Part shown: piece after piece, positions 12,601-23,397 of the stretch
Layout: each line of letters opens with the position of its first letter
Position numbering within the stretch: the first letter of the stretch is position 1
Assembly: GCA_963681505.1 (NCBI GenBank)
Contig: OY811980.1
Span: 2,964,553 to 3,028,552 of the forward strand
Reading direction: 5' to 3'
Source: Eunapius fragilis
Lineage: Eukaryota > Porifera > Demospongiae > Spongillida > Spongillidae
DNA length: 64,000 nt
Position numbers and translations under genes: made by a program
Notes under the pieces: generated by a model
Told to the model about the DNA's origin: nothing
Databases searched by the model: none
Seen by the model: only the letters and a program-made list of their open reading frames with translations

Positions 12601-15600
12601 AATCATGATTATACAGAGCCTTAATCTTTATCTGTTCCTAAAAATAACTAAGCCTACACTTCTGTAGCAAATTTCGTAATGTAATGACTTTAGCCCTGAG
12701 TATTTTCGCCCAGAGCTACATGTTTAAAATAGTTTTAAAGCAAGGTGTTATACATGTACATTTCGAATGAAGTAACAAAGTGCCATCAGTCTCAAGTTGA
12801 GGCACACTCATCCCCCAAGGACTATATAGACACTAACAATAAGAGCACTTCCTTAGGCAACAGTACAGTCACACTGTTGAGTTCGACAGCATGTCACCCT
12901 TACCAATTATAATGTCACAACATGAGAACAGCGGGGATGTATCTACATGTATCATGAGTGGGTAGGCAACTAAGCATGGGTGAATTATATTATAATAAAG
13001 AAAAAAGTGGTACCATCCCAACATAATTTTCCCTGATGGGTAAGACCAAACCTCATGGGTGGGTAAGACCAAACGTCACGGGTGGGAAAGACCAAACCTC
13101 ATGGGTGGGTTAGCCCCAAATATCATGTGTGGGTAAGACCAAACGTCATGGGTGGATAAGACATGTGTTTGTTACATATATGTCCATCACTGATGCTAAC
13201 AATGTGTATCTCTTAGCCATCATTTCCAACCATCCACCATCTGTATATGTGACTACATTTCAATTTATTGGAGGAAGAGGAAGTTTTCAATCACTGGCCG
13301 GTAGTGACCACTTTTATTGACACGTTTGGCACATGGAAGCAAAATATATTATTCATTCAATCATGAGACCTCTTGCCTGTTGTGTAGTCGTTAGTGGTAG
13401 TGAATATTAAGATGGTGTGAATTTACGAATTATAATTGGGTTATTGTATACCATTCTAACAAGCAGATGGACACAACAGTTTAGATTATGTTCAAAACAT
13501 TTATGTTAATTTGTCTATATATAAGAGATCATTTAATGGAGTAATTATTATTTCACCCTTAATGGTTTACAAGATAATCGATGCTGAATAATTAATTAGT
13601 TTACTGAACTTTGCAGTGTCTTATCTTGGTGCCCACTATGAAAACAGGACCATGCATGGCACCAAATCGAAGGACCTGATAAGTACAATCTCATGCGTCA
13701 AGTATTTGGATGAGAAATGAAAGGGTTAAACAATGTATTGGTTTATAAGGCATATTTCATAATTACTGTGTGAAGAAGGGGGATAATTGCATTATAATAC
13801 TATGTGCCACATTATGTTGAACCTGTATTTCAAATAAACATATTGATTATTGATAACCTCTGATAACCACAAACTGTTTTGTGCATGGTGGCCATTTTAA
13901 TGGGGGCTATTTGGTAGGTGTTGCCAAGTGGGTTAATATCACAGCTATCAAAACTTGAATATTTAACAAGTGTGTCAACAAATTCTTTACATGCATTTGC
14001 CAGGGCAATTCCCTCACCATTGTTATGGCTTAGCGCTCCGTTAAAAATTTTTTTTTGACTTTCAACAGATCAAACTTCAGTTACAATGTATACTTCTATG
14101 CAAGCATTTACTAAACAGTCGCTTATATATATACTCATGCTTTTGCTTCAAGTGCACAGGTTGCTGCTGCAACTTCCTTGGATGTCAACGAATATGTGCG
14201 CCTTGTAGTTGTGGAGGGGCTCACGAGTGTAAGTATGTCTGATGGGTCGACCTCCAGTACATCCTGATGCTGTGGATACACATATGACCTTGCTGGCAGG
14301 GGTGGATGAAGAAAATTTACTTCAGCAAATTGAGCTTCTCTATCCACTTTTATAACACAGCCTAGCCAACAGCATCATATGCTACAATTACAAAGCCTTT
14401 AATAGATGACAGTGGAAAGGTCTCGATCTGTGTAGTAAACACTCTTTCAATCCTTTTCACAGGGCTCAATGAAACCTGCCTGACTTCTACACTGTTGTGC
14501 AGTGATCTTGTTCCAGGAACAGTTCTGCAGTTCTTGTACCTTTCTGCCAAAAGCTTTGCTTCTTCATCATGCTCAGTGGTTGTTGCAAAGTCGAAGTGTA
14601 TCCCTTTCATCTCAGAGGATACAAACTGATACAACTTGATAGGGGTGAGGATTTGGTCTTTTAAAGGCTAAACTTGGCAGCAGTCCTGTTTACAGTTCCC
14701 CCTTAGACTTTGCAACAACCACTGAGCATGATGAAGAAGCAAAGCTTTTGGCAGAAAGGTACAAGGACTGCAGAACTGTTCCTGGAACAAGATCACTGCA
14801 CAGTGTCATACCAATTTCTAGCAGCAGTGTAGAAGTCAGGCAGGTTTCATTGAGCCCTGTGAAAAGGATTGAAAGAGTGTTTACTACGCAGATCGAGACC
14901 TTTCCACTGTCATCTATTAAAGGCTTTGTAACTGTAGCATATGATGGGTGCTGTTGGCTAGGCTGTGTTATACAAGTGGATAGAGAAGCTTGATTTGTTG
15001 AAGTAAATTTTCTTCATCCACCCCTGCCAGCAAGGTCATATGTGTATCCACAGCATCAGGATGTACTGGAGGTCGACCCATCAGACATACTTACACTCGT
15101 GAGCCCCTCCACAGCTACAAGGCGCACATATTCGTTGACATCCAAGGAAGTTGCAGCAGCAACCTGTGCACTTGAAGCAAAAGCATGAGTATATATATAA
15201 GCGACTGTTTAGTAAATGCTTGCATATAAGTTTACATTGTAACTGAAGTTTGATCTGTTGAAAGTCAAAAAATAAAATTTTAACGGAGCGCTGAGCCATA
15301 ACAATGGTGAGGGAATTGCCCATGTAAAGAATTCTTGACACACTTGTTACATATTCATATAGCTGTGGCCAAAGTTTTTATAGTTGTGGTTTGGGGTTTA
15401 TTAACCCACTTAGCAACACCTACCCATAAAAATGACTGCCATGCACAAAACAGCTTGTGGTTATCAGAAGTTATCAATAATCAATATTTTTTATATGAAA
15501 TACAGGTTCAACATAATGTGGCACATAGTATTATAAAATAAAATATGCAATTATCCACCTTCACACAGTAATTACAAAATATGTATCCACCTTCTTCACA

Positions 15601-18600
15601 CAGTAATTACGAAATATGTCTTGTAAACCAATACATTGTTTAACTCTTTCATTTCTCATCCAAATACTTGACGCAGTGAGATTGTACTTATCAGGCCCTT
15701 CAATTTGGTGCCATGCATGGACCTGTTTTCATAGTGGGCACCAAGATAAGACACTGCAAAGTTCAGATTTTGAAGAATATGCCTTGCTGCAGTTGCAATG
15801 GCAAGAGAGCGGTTTGTAAGGGTTGCACCTGTGCTAAAGGCAATAAAGTCTGCATCAACTGCTACCCAGGAAGGCAAGGTAAGTGTGCTAACGCTTCGAT
15901 TAGACCCACAGCATCTCAGACATCGTCGCAGCCGCTGCTCCCCATCCTATCGCCTTCATGCTCATCGGCTCAGGCGTCACAACAAGTAATTCCTCTCCTA
16001 TCAACGAGGCCTTCCCCGGCCGTAGATGGTCTGCCTCCTCCAGGCTCCCCATTATTGTATTCACAGCAGCTGTCCGCAAATCCACCGCTGTCTCCCGCAC
16101 AGCTGTCCACATTACAGCCGCCGCCTTCATCTTCTTCCTCCCCATCGCAATATCTACCGTTTCCAGGCCCACATCAGCCACCCTCGACATCAAGGCAAGC
16201 GTTTTCGGAACTTCCATGTCAAGTTGCGTCCCCTGAGCCCTCAGTCCCGTCCCTGCCAGAACCACCAAGTACAGATTCCCCTCTGATACATAATCCTTTA
16301 AGCTCCCACTCTACTCGGAAGAGATGCCTTGTTCCAGGGTGCACAGCTCTCTTAGCTCCTACCATGTGGCATTCACACATGTCATTTCATGCACGTGGCC
16401 TTTTCCCAGGAGATGTCCCTAGCTCTTGGTTGACTGATCAGAACCTCTCTATCTGCACTTCTTGCCATCAACTTGTGTCCAATACAAGGACAGTTTCACA
16501 TCGCAGTCGCTGTAGATCTAGAGCAATCACTCCAGATGTAGTACTCCCTCCCACCAACTTGTCAGATACCTCCACAACCAGCCACAGCCTCCCGTCTCTC
16601 GAAGAGGTTTTTCAGCTTCGCTGCCCCACCCTGCGTTTTGTCCCGGCCAGATCGAGGCCAGCCTTTGCTAGAATTCTTGCAAGCACCCTCATATCAGCTG
16701 TAAATGACAACTCAGAAGACGCATGGCTAAAACTAATGATGCTACCAAAATGTGTACTCCCTTCAACAAAGAGCAAAGGAAGACACCTCAAACAGACACC
16801 GATTAACTACTTATGTGACTTGTGGTCCAAAAACGAGTTTGGCACACTTTGGAACCTTGCCAAAGGACGTGCTATCCCAGTGGCACATGAATCTCACGGA
16901 AACGATAAAAGACGAATTGAATCAGCAGTTTCCATGGCCAGGGCCGGTCTATTTGGAAAGGCGAGCCGTCTACTTCTCTCGTCTGGACTAGCTCCCAATA
17001 CAGATACCACATGGCAGTTATTATTATCCAAGCACCCCAGTTGCCCACCTCCTGTAGCTCCATTGATACCATCCACTCCTGCCACGATTGGTCCGGATTT
17101 CAATATGCTTGCCATTTTACATTCCTTTCCTAAGGATACTGCAGCAGGTCCTTCAGGCTTAAGGATCCAACACCTGCTAGATGCTGCCACTATCCCTTTG
17201 CCCACATCCATTTGCAGTGCTCTTCGGGATGTTGTCAACCTCCTGGCATCAGGTAACGTACCCTCTCAAGTGTCTACCTACCTGGCTGGGGGCTCCCTGA
17301 CTGCACTAAATAAGGTGAAGCCGGGTTGTCCACCAGACATCAGACCCATCGCAGTTGGGGAGACATTAAGGAGGTTGACAGGGAAATGCCTGTGTGCTGT
17401 CATCAAGGACAAGGCATCTGAGCTTTTCCATCCACTTCAGTTTGGAGTAGCATGTACTGCAGGATCAGAGAAGATCATCCATGGCCTGAGGAAGTGCATT
17501 GAGGACCACTGGGATGATGAGGATTTCGTGGTGCTCAAGGTAGACATGAGGAACGCCTTCAACTTGGTCTCAAGGCAAGCCATCCTGGATGAATGCGCTT
17601 CTCTCTTCCCTGAACTCCTACCTTGGGTATTATGGTGCTATGGTACACATTCAGCACTATGGCATCCGATGGGCCGTGTGTCTTCAGAATCAGGGGTTCA
17701 GCAGGGGGACCCACTAGGCCCTTTACTTTTTGCTCTCGTGCTCCAAAAAATCATCTCCGCAGTCGATGTAGATGTTGAATGCATTGAGATGCTTTTCAAT
17801 GCATGGTTCCTGGATTATGGGGTGCTGGCTGGCCCTAAATCTGCAGTACTTAGAGCGATGCACTTGATTGAAGAATTGGGTCCTTCTTTTGGTATTTTTA
17901 TCAACCTTGCCAAATGTGAGCTGTATAGTCGTAATGAGCTGAGCAGCACCTTCCCGGTGATGATAAAGAGCTCTCAGGTGCCACATTTGGAGTTACTTGG
18001 GGCCCCCATAGGTGACTTCTTGTTTTGCTCAAAGTTCATTGCTTCTAGGCGCAAGATTGCCTCAAAGCTGCTTTCTAAATTGGAAGAGGTTGCCAGTATT
18101 GATCCTCAGGTAGCTCTTATCCTCCTGCGTTTGTGTGGTGGCTTCTGCAAAATGGTGCATGTGGCTCGAACAACACCCCCTCACCTTGCCTTTAGCTCCC
18201 TGGAGTCCTTTGACAGTGATGTCAGGATGTGTTTTTCAAACTGTGTAGCCACGGACATTTCTGATGTAGCCTGGAAACAGGCTCAACTTGGCTTGAGCTA
18301 TGGTGGCCTTGGTCTGCGCTCAATTTCACACCATTCCTGTGCGGCATACATTGCATCACTGAGCTTTTCTGGCCTGGGGAGTGCTGACAACCCTCACCTG
18401 ATGCGGTCAATTGTCAAGTACAATGGTTTGGTCTCACCTCCAGATGGCATCTCTGTGGAGTCTATTTTAGCTTCCCCGATCCCACAGAGAATCTTGTCTC
18501 AGAGGCTGGATGACCACTCTTTTGGGCTTGTAATTGCAGCTGCAACTGACGCAGACAAAGCACGTCTTCTTTCTACATCTGCACCCCATGCAACCTCTTG

Positions 18601-21600
18601 GCTCTCAGTTGTGCCTTCTATAGGTCTTGGGCTACATTTAGATCCCAATGAGCTTCAGATACCAGTGAAGTGGTGGTTGGGCTTGGACACTTCCAGAGGC
18701 TCTTCATGTGGTCTCTGCCCTGATGTGGCATTGGACCCTCTGGGCCATCATGCAGCTACCTGCCGGCGTGGTGGCGATGTAGTTATACGTCACAATAGGT
18801 TGCGTGATGTCTTTCTGAGCTTTTGCCACCAAGCCCACATTGCAGCAAGGTTAGAAGCTGGAAGTGGCCTCACTCCAGGACTGGATCGCGCTCGCCCAGC
18901 TGATGTGCTAGTGAGGGACTGGGCTCAAGGCAAGCCGGCGGCCTTTGACATCACGGTCACATCTCCTCTTACCCCTGCTATTTTGGCTGAGGCAAGTAGG
19001 AGGGTGGATGCTGCTGCTGAAGCTGCAGAAAACAGAAAGCACACAGCCAATGACCCTAAATGTGCTGAACTAGGCTGGAGGTGTGTGCCTCTAGCAGTAG
19101 AAACGTACTGCAATTGGGGTGAGGAAGCAAGAGGAACCTTTGCTCTATTGGCCACACGCTTGGCCTTTGGCTCTTCCTCATTTCGTAAAGCCAGGGTGAT
19201 CAGTGACATGTTTGGAAGGTTGAATATCACCCTGGTGAGAGCCATAGCAAGGGCCATACTGGCTAGGACTGTGATCCCTTCTGACTTTAATTAAATAATA
19301 ATAATATGTTGGTGTGTATTATGTATATATGCGTATTTGTGCTCCCTTCTGACCTCCAGATTATATGTAAACTAAATAATAATTGCTCCATTAAATGATC
19401 TCTTATATAAAGACAAATTAACATAAATGCTTTGAACATAATCTAAGCTGTGCTGTCCATCTGCTTGTTAGAATGGTATACAATAACCCAATTGCATCAT
19501 CCAATTAATAATTTGTGTAGCCCGACCACTTTGGAAAATATTGCACCGACCCTGTCCATATGTTGACAAATTAGCTGATGAAATCAAAGTATCATGCACA
19601 GTTAATAACACCATCAAAGTCCTTGTTGGTCACATGTACATGTACATGTACAATGGTTTGAAGATTGGAGTTACAGCAAGACAATTACATACATGTTCTC
19701 ATTTCAACCCTATTTAGGTTTGCTATTGAACACTGCTTGAAGTGTTATGGAACATCTTTCGCCAATGACACTGGTGGTATGTTACTCCAGCTATTGTTGA
19801 CAGTGCACGATCAGCTATGTAATGCACACAAGAGGTCTGTTACAAGCTGTCAGAAGAAAAGGTTTGTCAATTCTATGGAGAACTGATCTTGAGGCCTGCT
19901 GGCAAGGTACTTGTATCTGTGCAGCGTGTGTACTTGTTGTAGTACCATGTATAATGAACATGTAGAGATCATATGAAATCTGTGATGATCATAAAACAAT
20001 GATTTTAGTTCTCAGTGGTATTACTCTATATTGTGTGTGCGTGGACAGCCTGCTGTACCCTGTTACTAAAGGCTATACGTATACATGTACATGTTGAACT
20101 TTAATTTTGGACAGTTACAGTATCTTTTTTTTTACACCCACACAGTGGATGCACATACATTACATGATAACCATTCCAATGCTGTGTTTGTGTACAGATG
20201 AATCATTGTGTTGTACACGTACATATGCACCTGTTGGTGTGTGATTTCATGAAGTCAGCAAGGTTGAAAAAATAAATTAAACAATATAGCAATACCATTT
20301 TTCTGGACATGTGAACTTTTTAAGATAAATGCAAGAACTACATTTCTATGTACATGTACATGTACATGATAACAAAATTTCCTCATGACAATATTGTCAA
20401 TATCTAAAGGAATGGGTCTTCATCAATGTTACTGGAATCCATCCTGGTGCAGAATTATGTATAACCCATGTACATGTGCATATACACTTTTTAAGTTTTA
20501 ACATTCATGATGCATTGGTTGTAAGCTTATCATACTGTAGGGTGTATAAGGCCACTTTGTCAGATACATGTACATGTATACTTTTATATCTGTTTAAAAG
20601 TGGCTGTTCTACCTAATAGCTGGCATACGCGAGTTGCAAAAAGCTTTTATGCTACATTACATGTACGTATACATTGATATACACTTGATTCTTTGTCCAG
20701 GCACTCATGCAACAACAACATTGCTGTGAATATAGTGGGTTAGGTCTAGGAAGGAGTCATTAGATTTCATAGATGCATGATGTAAGTGTATCATCTCCAT
20801 GCTAATGAATTGGTGTGTTGCCGCAAATACCACAATGTTTAGAACTCTATCAACTATGTAGGCTGTAAAATTTAACCTTGTGCAGCTTAACAACTAGTCG
20901 ATAATTTCAAGTTAAGGGGGGGGTGGGGTACTTTTAAAATATTTATTCAATTCGACAATAATTTTGTATCACATCCAAAATAACATATTTTGATTCTATG
21001 TGTAATTATACCTCTAACTGCACAAAGCTTGAATATTGTCTTTTTGGTTTTCAAAAATAGCTGTTATGTTTTGCCTCATTTACTAGCACCATTGTTATAC
21101 ACCTGTAAACAAAAAAACGTACTAAACTAACTGTGACTTGATGCAGTTGATGCAGTTGATACAGTTGTTGATTGGTATGTACCAGCTAAACAACCCTATG
21201 AGGCGTTCCTTCACCATTGTATTAGCTTATCAACGAGCAGCGTTCTTGCTGCATGAACCCTTCTGTTTTGACTGCTTTCGCTAAAGTGCTTTCATATGGA
21301 TTCAATAAATGTCGCTGTGCTCATATTAACTATCATGAATCATTAATAGTGTTGTTCATTAGTATTCAACTCTGTCACTGAATTGGTTGTTAAACGGATT
21401 GGTCTACTCAAAATAATACATCGTACCTATTATTTGGACCCTAATGACACCTTTAGTTTATTTTTATTTTTAAACTACCATTATTTTTACGTTGTTGGTG
21501 TCATGTACTTACATGTATGCTGCAAGTACAATACATTTTCATGTTCATATACTTGTACATCCTTTCTGTTTGATTTAATGCTTTTTAGCAATGGGCACCT

Positions 21601-22880
21601 CTTATTGCATCACTGATGGTGCTCGTTTTCTTCCTAGTTCAATTATCATGAGTTCATGAAATCTTGGCAAGACTCTGTACCTGAAGGGATGACCACATCC
21701 CTGCATCAGCTGGAGGTACATGGCACTATTGCAACTGAACCAATCTGCTGACATGTAGCACTGCACTACTTGTAGGGTATAGCGCTGACAGACATGAATG
21801 CCACTCCCCCCATCATTTGGTTTTTCCCTGTCAATGCATTGCCTCAGGATGCCACTGAGAGGTGGGTGTGTTCTTACCATCAGTCAATGCGTTTCAGCGT
21901 GCCATACCTCCGTAAATGTACATCCATGCATGCTGAAGGTTTAACAGGCTGTTCACTTTAAGAGAGAAGTGGACACAGGCAGACATTGAACCATACATAC
22001 GGTAAGTTATCATGACATCTATATTTATCTAAATTATCATAAAGGCTGAGAATATTCAATTTTTTGTTTCCCTTATAAATGGCTCATTTGAGCCCTACAA
22101 TTGACTACATGTACATGTAGTGGCCAAATGGATTATGAGGGAAGATAGTTTTAAGAATGTAATTCTATGAAAGGTGAAGGCGCCAGCTCACTTGGTAGAC
22201 CTTCACTTTTTTTTTAATTTAATTGTGCGGGGCAAAAACTAAGCAAAGTTTTTTTTGAAAACTCATATGTAAATTGTTACTTTATTCATGTCCCATATAC
22301 ACAGCTTAATGCAGGTACCAGGATGACTTCATTGTTTGTACTTTTATTTTAAAGTTTACTGTGCATTATTTATATCTCGCAGGAAAATTACTGATGTTCA
22401 AACGTAACCTACAAGTGGGGAGGATAGAACTTTGGCACTGTAGTTATCATAATATATACACGTACCTCAACAAGAGAACGAGTGTATCAAGTGGTAGAGC
22501 TACATGTACATGTGAAATGTCTTCATACATATGTAAACATCACTCGTACATGTACAGTGTACATTTCAAGCATAGTGATTATAAATACTAATCACTAACA
22601 AGCATTGTTTAATCTAGGAACAAGCTGCAGCTGCAGACGTACAAAGTAATATGGGGGGCGGGGGTAAGAATAGCTGTACCACATTGAAGCAGGAGCGTAC
22701 ATGTACATCTACTGTATTACAATAGCACATGCTGGTGTACATGTACATGTATACCATTCTACTGCCAGGGACCTTGAGACATCATCACAGTCCCTCAAAG
22801 CCCTCCTTCTCAAGCATGCGCGAATGTCCACTGGCCCCAAGGGGGAGAAGGTCTTCAATGCAAAGAGAGCTGTGACATGA
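6607..22880 (+). CDS. DSCC1: DSCC1 (DCC1), cohesion clamp-loader subunit
   Basis: Thirteen coding exons with GT-AG introns join in phase: 6607-6626, 6755-6916, 7137-7267, 7547-7587, 10166-10357, 11605-11695, 12232-12370, 19718-19773, 19833-19906, 21638-21715, 21776-21861, 21948-22001 and 22769-22880 (TGA). The product is 411 residues; human DSCC1 is about 393. Collinear matches to human, from memory, include VIRGDPSDDAVLC (exon 3), NPQLKG...YYELRP (4-5), IEHCLKCYG (8), SVPEGM (10), LREKWT (12) and the C-terminal LLLKHARMS block (13). DCC1 is known to join CTF8 and CTF18-RFC in the nucleus to load PCNA and help establish sister-chromatid cohesion. Exon 1 (20 nt, ATG at 6607) is the least certain, though its splice phase and the following RTEEEV block fit. 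Intron 7 (7.3 kb) holds the LINE palindrome. All exons look intact. Confidence 0.93.
9205..9480 (+). pseudogene. RLE-LINE fragment (weak)
   Basis: Within DSCC1 intron 4 a reading frame contains KARLLAISGPQPHAW followed by LGLAL, resembling the KARLLSTSAPHATSW...GLGLHL stretch of the LINE at 15765. The rest of the match is poor, so this is a decayed 5'- and 3'-truncated copy or a distant relative. Confidence 0.5.
10749..11560. repeat. 24-bp minisatellite in DSCC1 intron 5
   Basis: About 33 copies of a 24-bp unit (CTGCTAGGTACAGACCTCATAGCC-like) run head to tail between DSCC1 exons 5 and 6. Units vary mainly at two or three positions (CATAGCC, CACAGCC, CATAGTC), and a block with the CTTCACAGCC variant recurs. 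The array tails off in imperfect units from 11440. Because the unit is a multiple of three and lacks stops in several frames, it yields long spurious frames on both strands. Confidence 0.97.
14135..14634 (-). pseudogene. Transposon-like ORF remnant, left arm
   Basis: The minus strand encodes EEAKLLAERYKN, VPGTRSLH, a VAYDAVG segment and, after a frameshift near 14350, FLHPPLPARSYVYPQ...VDPSDILTLVSPST. The layout resembles a C-terminal region (VPGTxxxH, a YDxxWWxGxV-like strand, then FxHPxGPA) that I associate from memory with uncharacterised transposon-type proteins of sponges and cnidarians. The left copy has a 4-bp deletion relative to the right copy after the VAYD codons. Its function is unknown. 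Confidence 0.55.
14702..15190 (+). pseudogene. Transposon-like ORF remnant, right arm
   Basis: This is the mirror copy of the minus-strand remnant at 14135-14634. It reads EEAKLLAERYKD, VPGTRSLH with a short extra serine-rich insert, VAYDGCCWLGCV, a stop after VDREA, then VNFLHPPLPARSYVYPQ and SPSTATRRTYSLTSKEV. Both copies are therefore decayed and neither is a template for the other as it stands. No function is assigned. Confidence 0.55.
15765..19366 (+). mobile_element. RLE-type LINE, nearly full length
   Basis: A non-LTR retrotransposon is inserted in the right arm of the palindrome. The left arm lacks it, which places its 5' edge at about 15765 and its 3' edge between 19313 and 19366. 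After the stop codon come TTAATTAAATAATAATAAT and GTTGGTGTG, shared with a truncated copy at 30561, so the LINE's own 3' end probably lies near 19313 with a (TAA)n-like tail. There is no obvious target duplication. The single ORF has zinc fingers, reverse transcriptase and a restriction-like endonuclease, placing it with the R2/R4/NeSL/Hero-type groups rather than the APE-type LINEs. Confidence 0.9.
15779..19294 (+). CDS. LINE ORF: zinc fingers, RT, restriction-like endonuclease
   Basis: The frame is open from 15713 (1193 codons), but the first 22 codons lie in the palindrome arm, so Met at 15779 (1171 residues) is the better start. Numbering from 15713: a Cys-rich cluster (MPCCSCNGKRAVCKGC..., 23-60), a Pro/Ser-rich linker (about 62-195), a CCHH finger (CLVPGC...HSHMSFH, about 203) and a second Cys/His block. 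Reverse transcriptase motifs are DMRNAFN (about 611), SGVQQGDPLGPLLF (about 660) and FLDYG (about 698). A CCHC knuckle (CGLC...HHAATC, about 999) is followed by RHNRLRDVF and RPADVLV...FDITVTSPL (about 1061), which fits an R2-type endonuclease. The expected [FY]xDD of motif C reads FLDY, so this copy is probably catalytically dead although the frame is otherwise open. Confidence 0.88.
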   Translation: MPCCSCNGKRAVCKGCTCAKGNKVCINCYPGRQGKCANASIRPTASQTSSQPLLPILSPSCSSAQASQQVIPLLSTRPSPAVDGLPPPGSPLLYSQQLSANPPLSPAQLSTLQPPPSSSSSPSQYLPFPGPHQPPSTSRQAFSELPCQVASPEPSVPSLPEPPSTDSPLIHNPLSSHSTRKRCLVPGCTALLAPTMWHSHMSFHARGLFPGDVPSSWLTDQNLSICTSCHQLVSNTRTVSHRSRCRSRAITPDVVLPPTNLSDTSTTSHSLPSLEEVFQLRCPTLRFVPARSRPAFARILASTLISAVNDNSEDAWLKLMMLPKCVLPSTKSKGRHLKQTPINYLCDLWSKNEFGTLWNLAKGRAIPVAHESHGNDKRRIESAVSMARAGLFGKASRLLLSSGLAPNTDTTWQLLLSKHPSCPPPVAPLIPSTPATIGPDFNMLAILHSFPKDTAAGPSGLRIQHLLDAATIPLPTSICSALRDVVNLLASGNVPSQVSTYLAGGSLTALNKVKPGCPPDIRPIAVGETLRRLTGKCLCAVIKDKASELFHPLQFGVACTAGSEKIIHGLRKCIEDHWDDEDFVVLKVDMRNAFNLVSRQAILDECASLFPELLPWVLWCYGTHSALWHPMGRVSSESGVQQGDPLGPLLFALVLQKIISAVDVDVECIEMLFNAWFLDYGVLAGPKSAVLRAMHLIEELGPSFGIFINLAKCELYSRNELSSTFPVMIKSSQVPHLELLGAPIGDFLFCSKFIASRRKIASKLLSKLEEVASIDPQVALILLRLCGGFCKMVHVARTTPPHLAFSSLESFDSDVRMCFSNCVATDISDVAWKQAQLGLSYGGLGLRSISHHSCAAYIASLSFSGLGSADNPHLMRSIVKYNGLVSPPDGISVESILASPIPQRILSQRLDDHSFGLVIAAATDADKARLLSTSAPHATSWLSVVPSIGLGLHLDPNELQIPVKWWLGLDTSRGSSCGLCPDVALDPLGHHAATCRRGGDVVIRHNRLRDVFLSFCHQAHIAARLEAGSGLTPGLDRARPADVLVRDWAQGKPAAFDITVTSPLTPAILAEASRRVDAAAEAAENRKHTANDPKCAELGWRCVPLAVETYCNWGEEARGTFALLATRLAFGSSSFRKARVISDMFGRLNITLVRAIARAILARTVIPSDFN

Positions 22881-23390
22881 GTGTGCTACTGTGTGTCATA
22901 TGTCGTTCAATGGATGCATCATGTTACATGTTACTAATTGTATTGAGGTACCAATATTTGGGCATTGCCTTTAAGAGGGGGGGGGGAGCCGGGATGTGAT
23001 CAGAAAGATGCATGGGCAGCCAGGCACCAGTCACTCCGTCTTGAAGGCAGATAATAGATTGGCTCGGGTTGTCAGGAGCAGAGACCCCAGGATTCCTGAT
23101 GGTGGGAAAGGGTGCCATTAGGCAAGGCCTTTGGCACAGTAGGCTAAGAAAACACGCCTACAGTGGCCCTGGACTCCTGGAGGTTAACTTAACTGCATGA
23201 GCAACAGCCATGCACAGTCCAGATTTGAAGCCAAACATACTATGGGATAGCATTTCTGCATGGGATTAAGTAATTATATATCTTTTTTATTTCTATTGTT
23301 GGAATATTTTAATTAGCACAATTAAAATGGATAATAGTATAAATTACAACATTACTCCGAACAAAGTTGGGGGGGGGGGGGGGGAAGAGC
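22881..23390. other. DSCC1 3' flank
   Basis: No gene is seen. A poly-G run lies at about 22976-22987 and a longer one at 23369-23383, just beside the 3' end of the next LINE fragment. Confidence 0.4.
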
Positions 23391-23397
23391 AAGAGCT

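Larger units (their letters stand above)
13434..19493. repeat. Large imperfect palindrome carrying a LINE
   Basis: The left arm (13434-13552 and 13604-14596) is the reverse complement of the right arm (14702-15764 and about 19367-19493), with a spacer of about 105 bp. The right arm is interrupted by the LINE at 15765-19366. A small 50-bp stretch (13553-13603) is present only on the left. The outer ends read AATTGGGTTATTG and CAATAACCCAATT. No target duplication is visible, so it may be a foldback element or an inverted genomic duplication. Arms differ by many substitutions and small indels. Confidence 0.88.

Noticed and set aside
15713-15778. First Met of the longest LINE frame
   Set aside because: These 22 codons lie in the palindrome arm and recur, inverted, without the LINE at 13604-13720, so they are host-side sequence.
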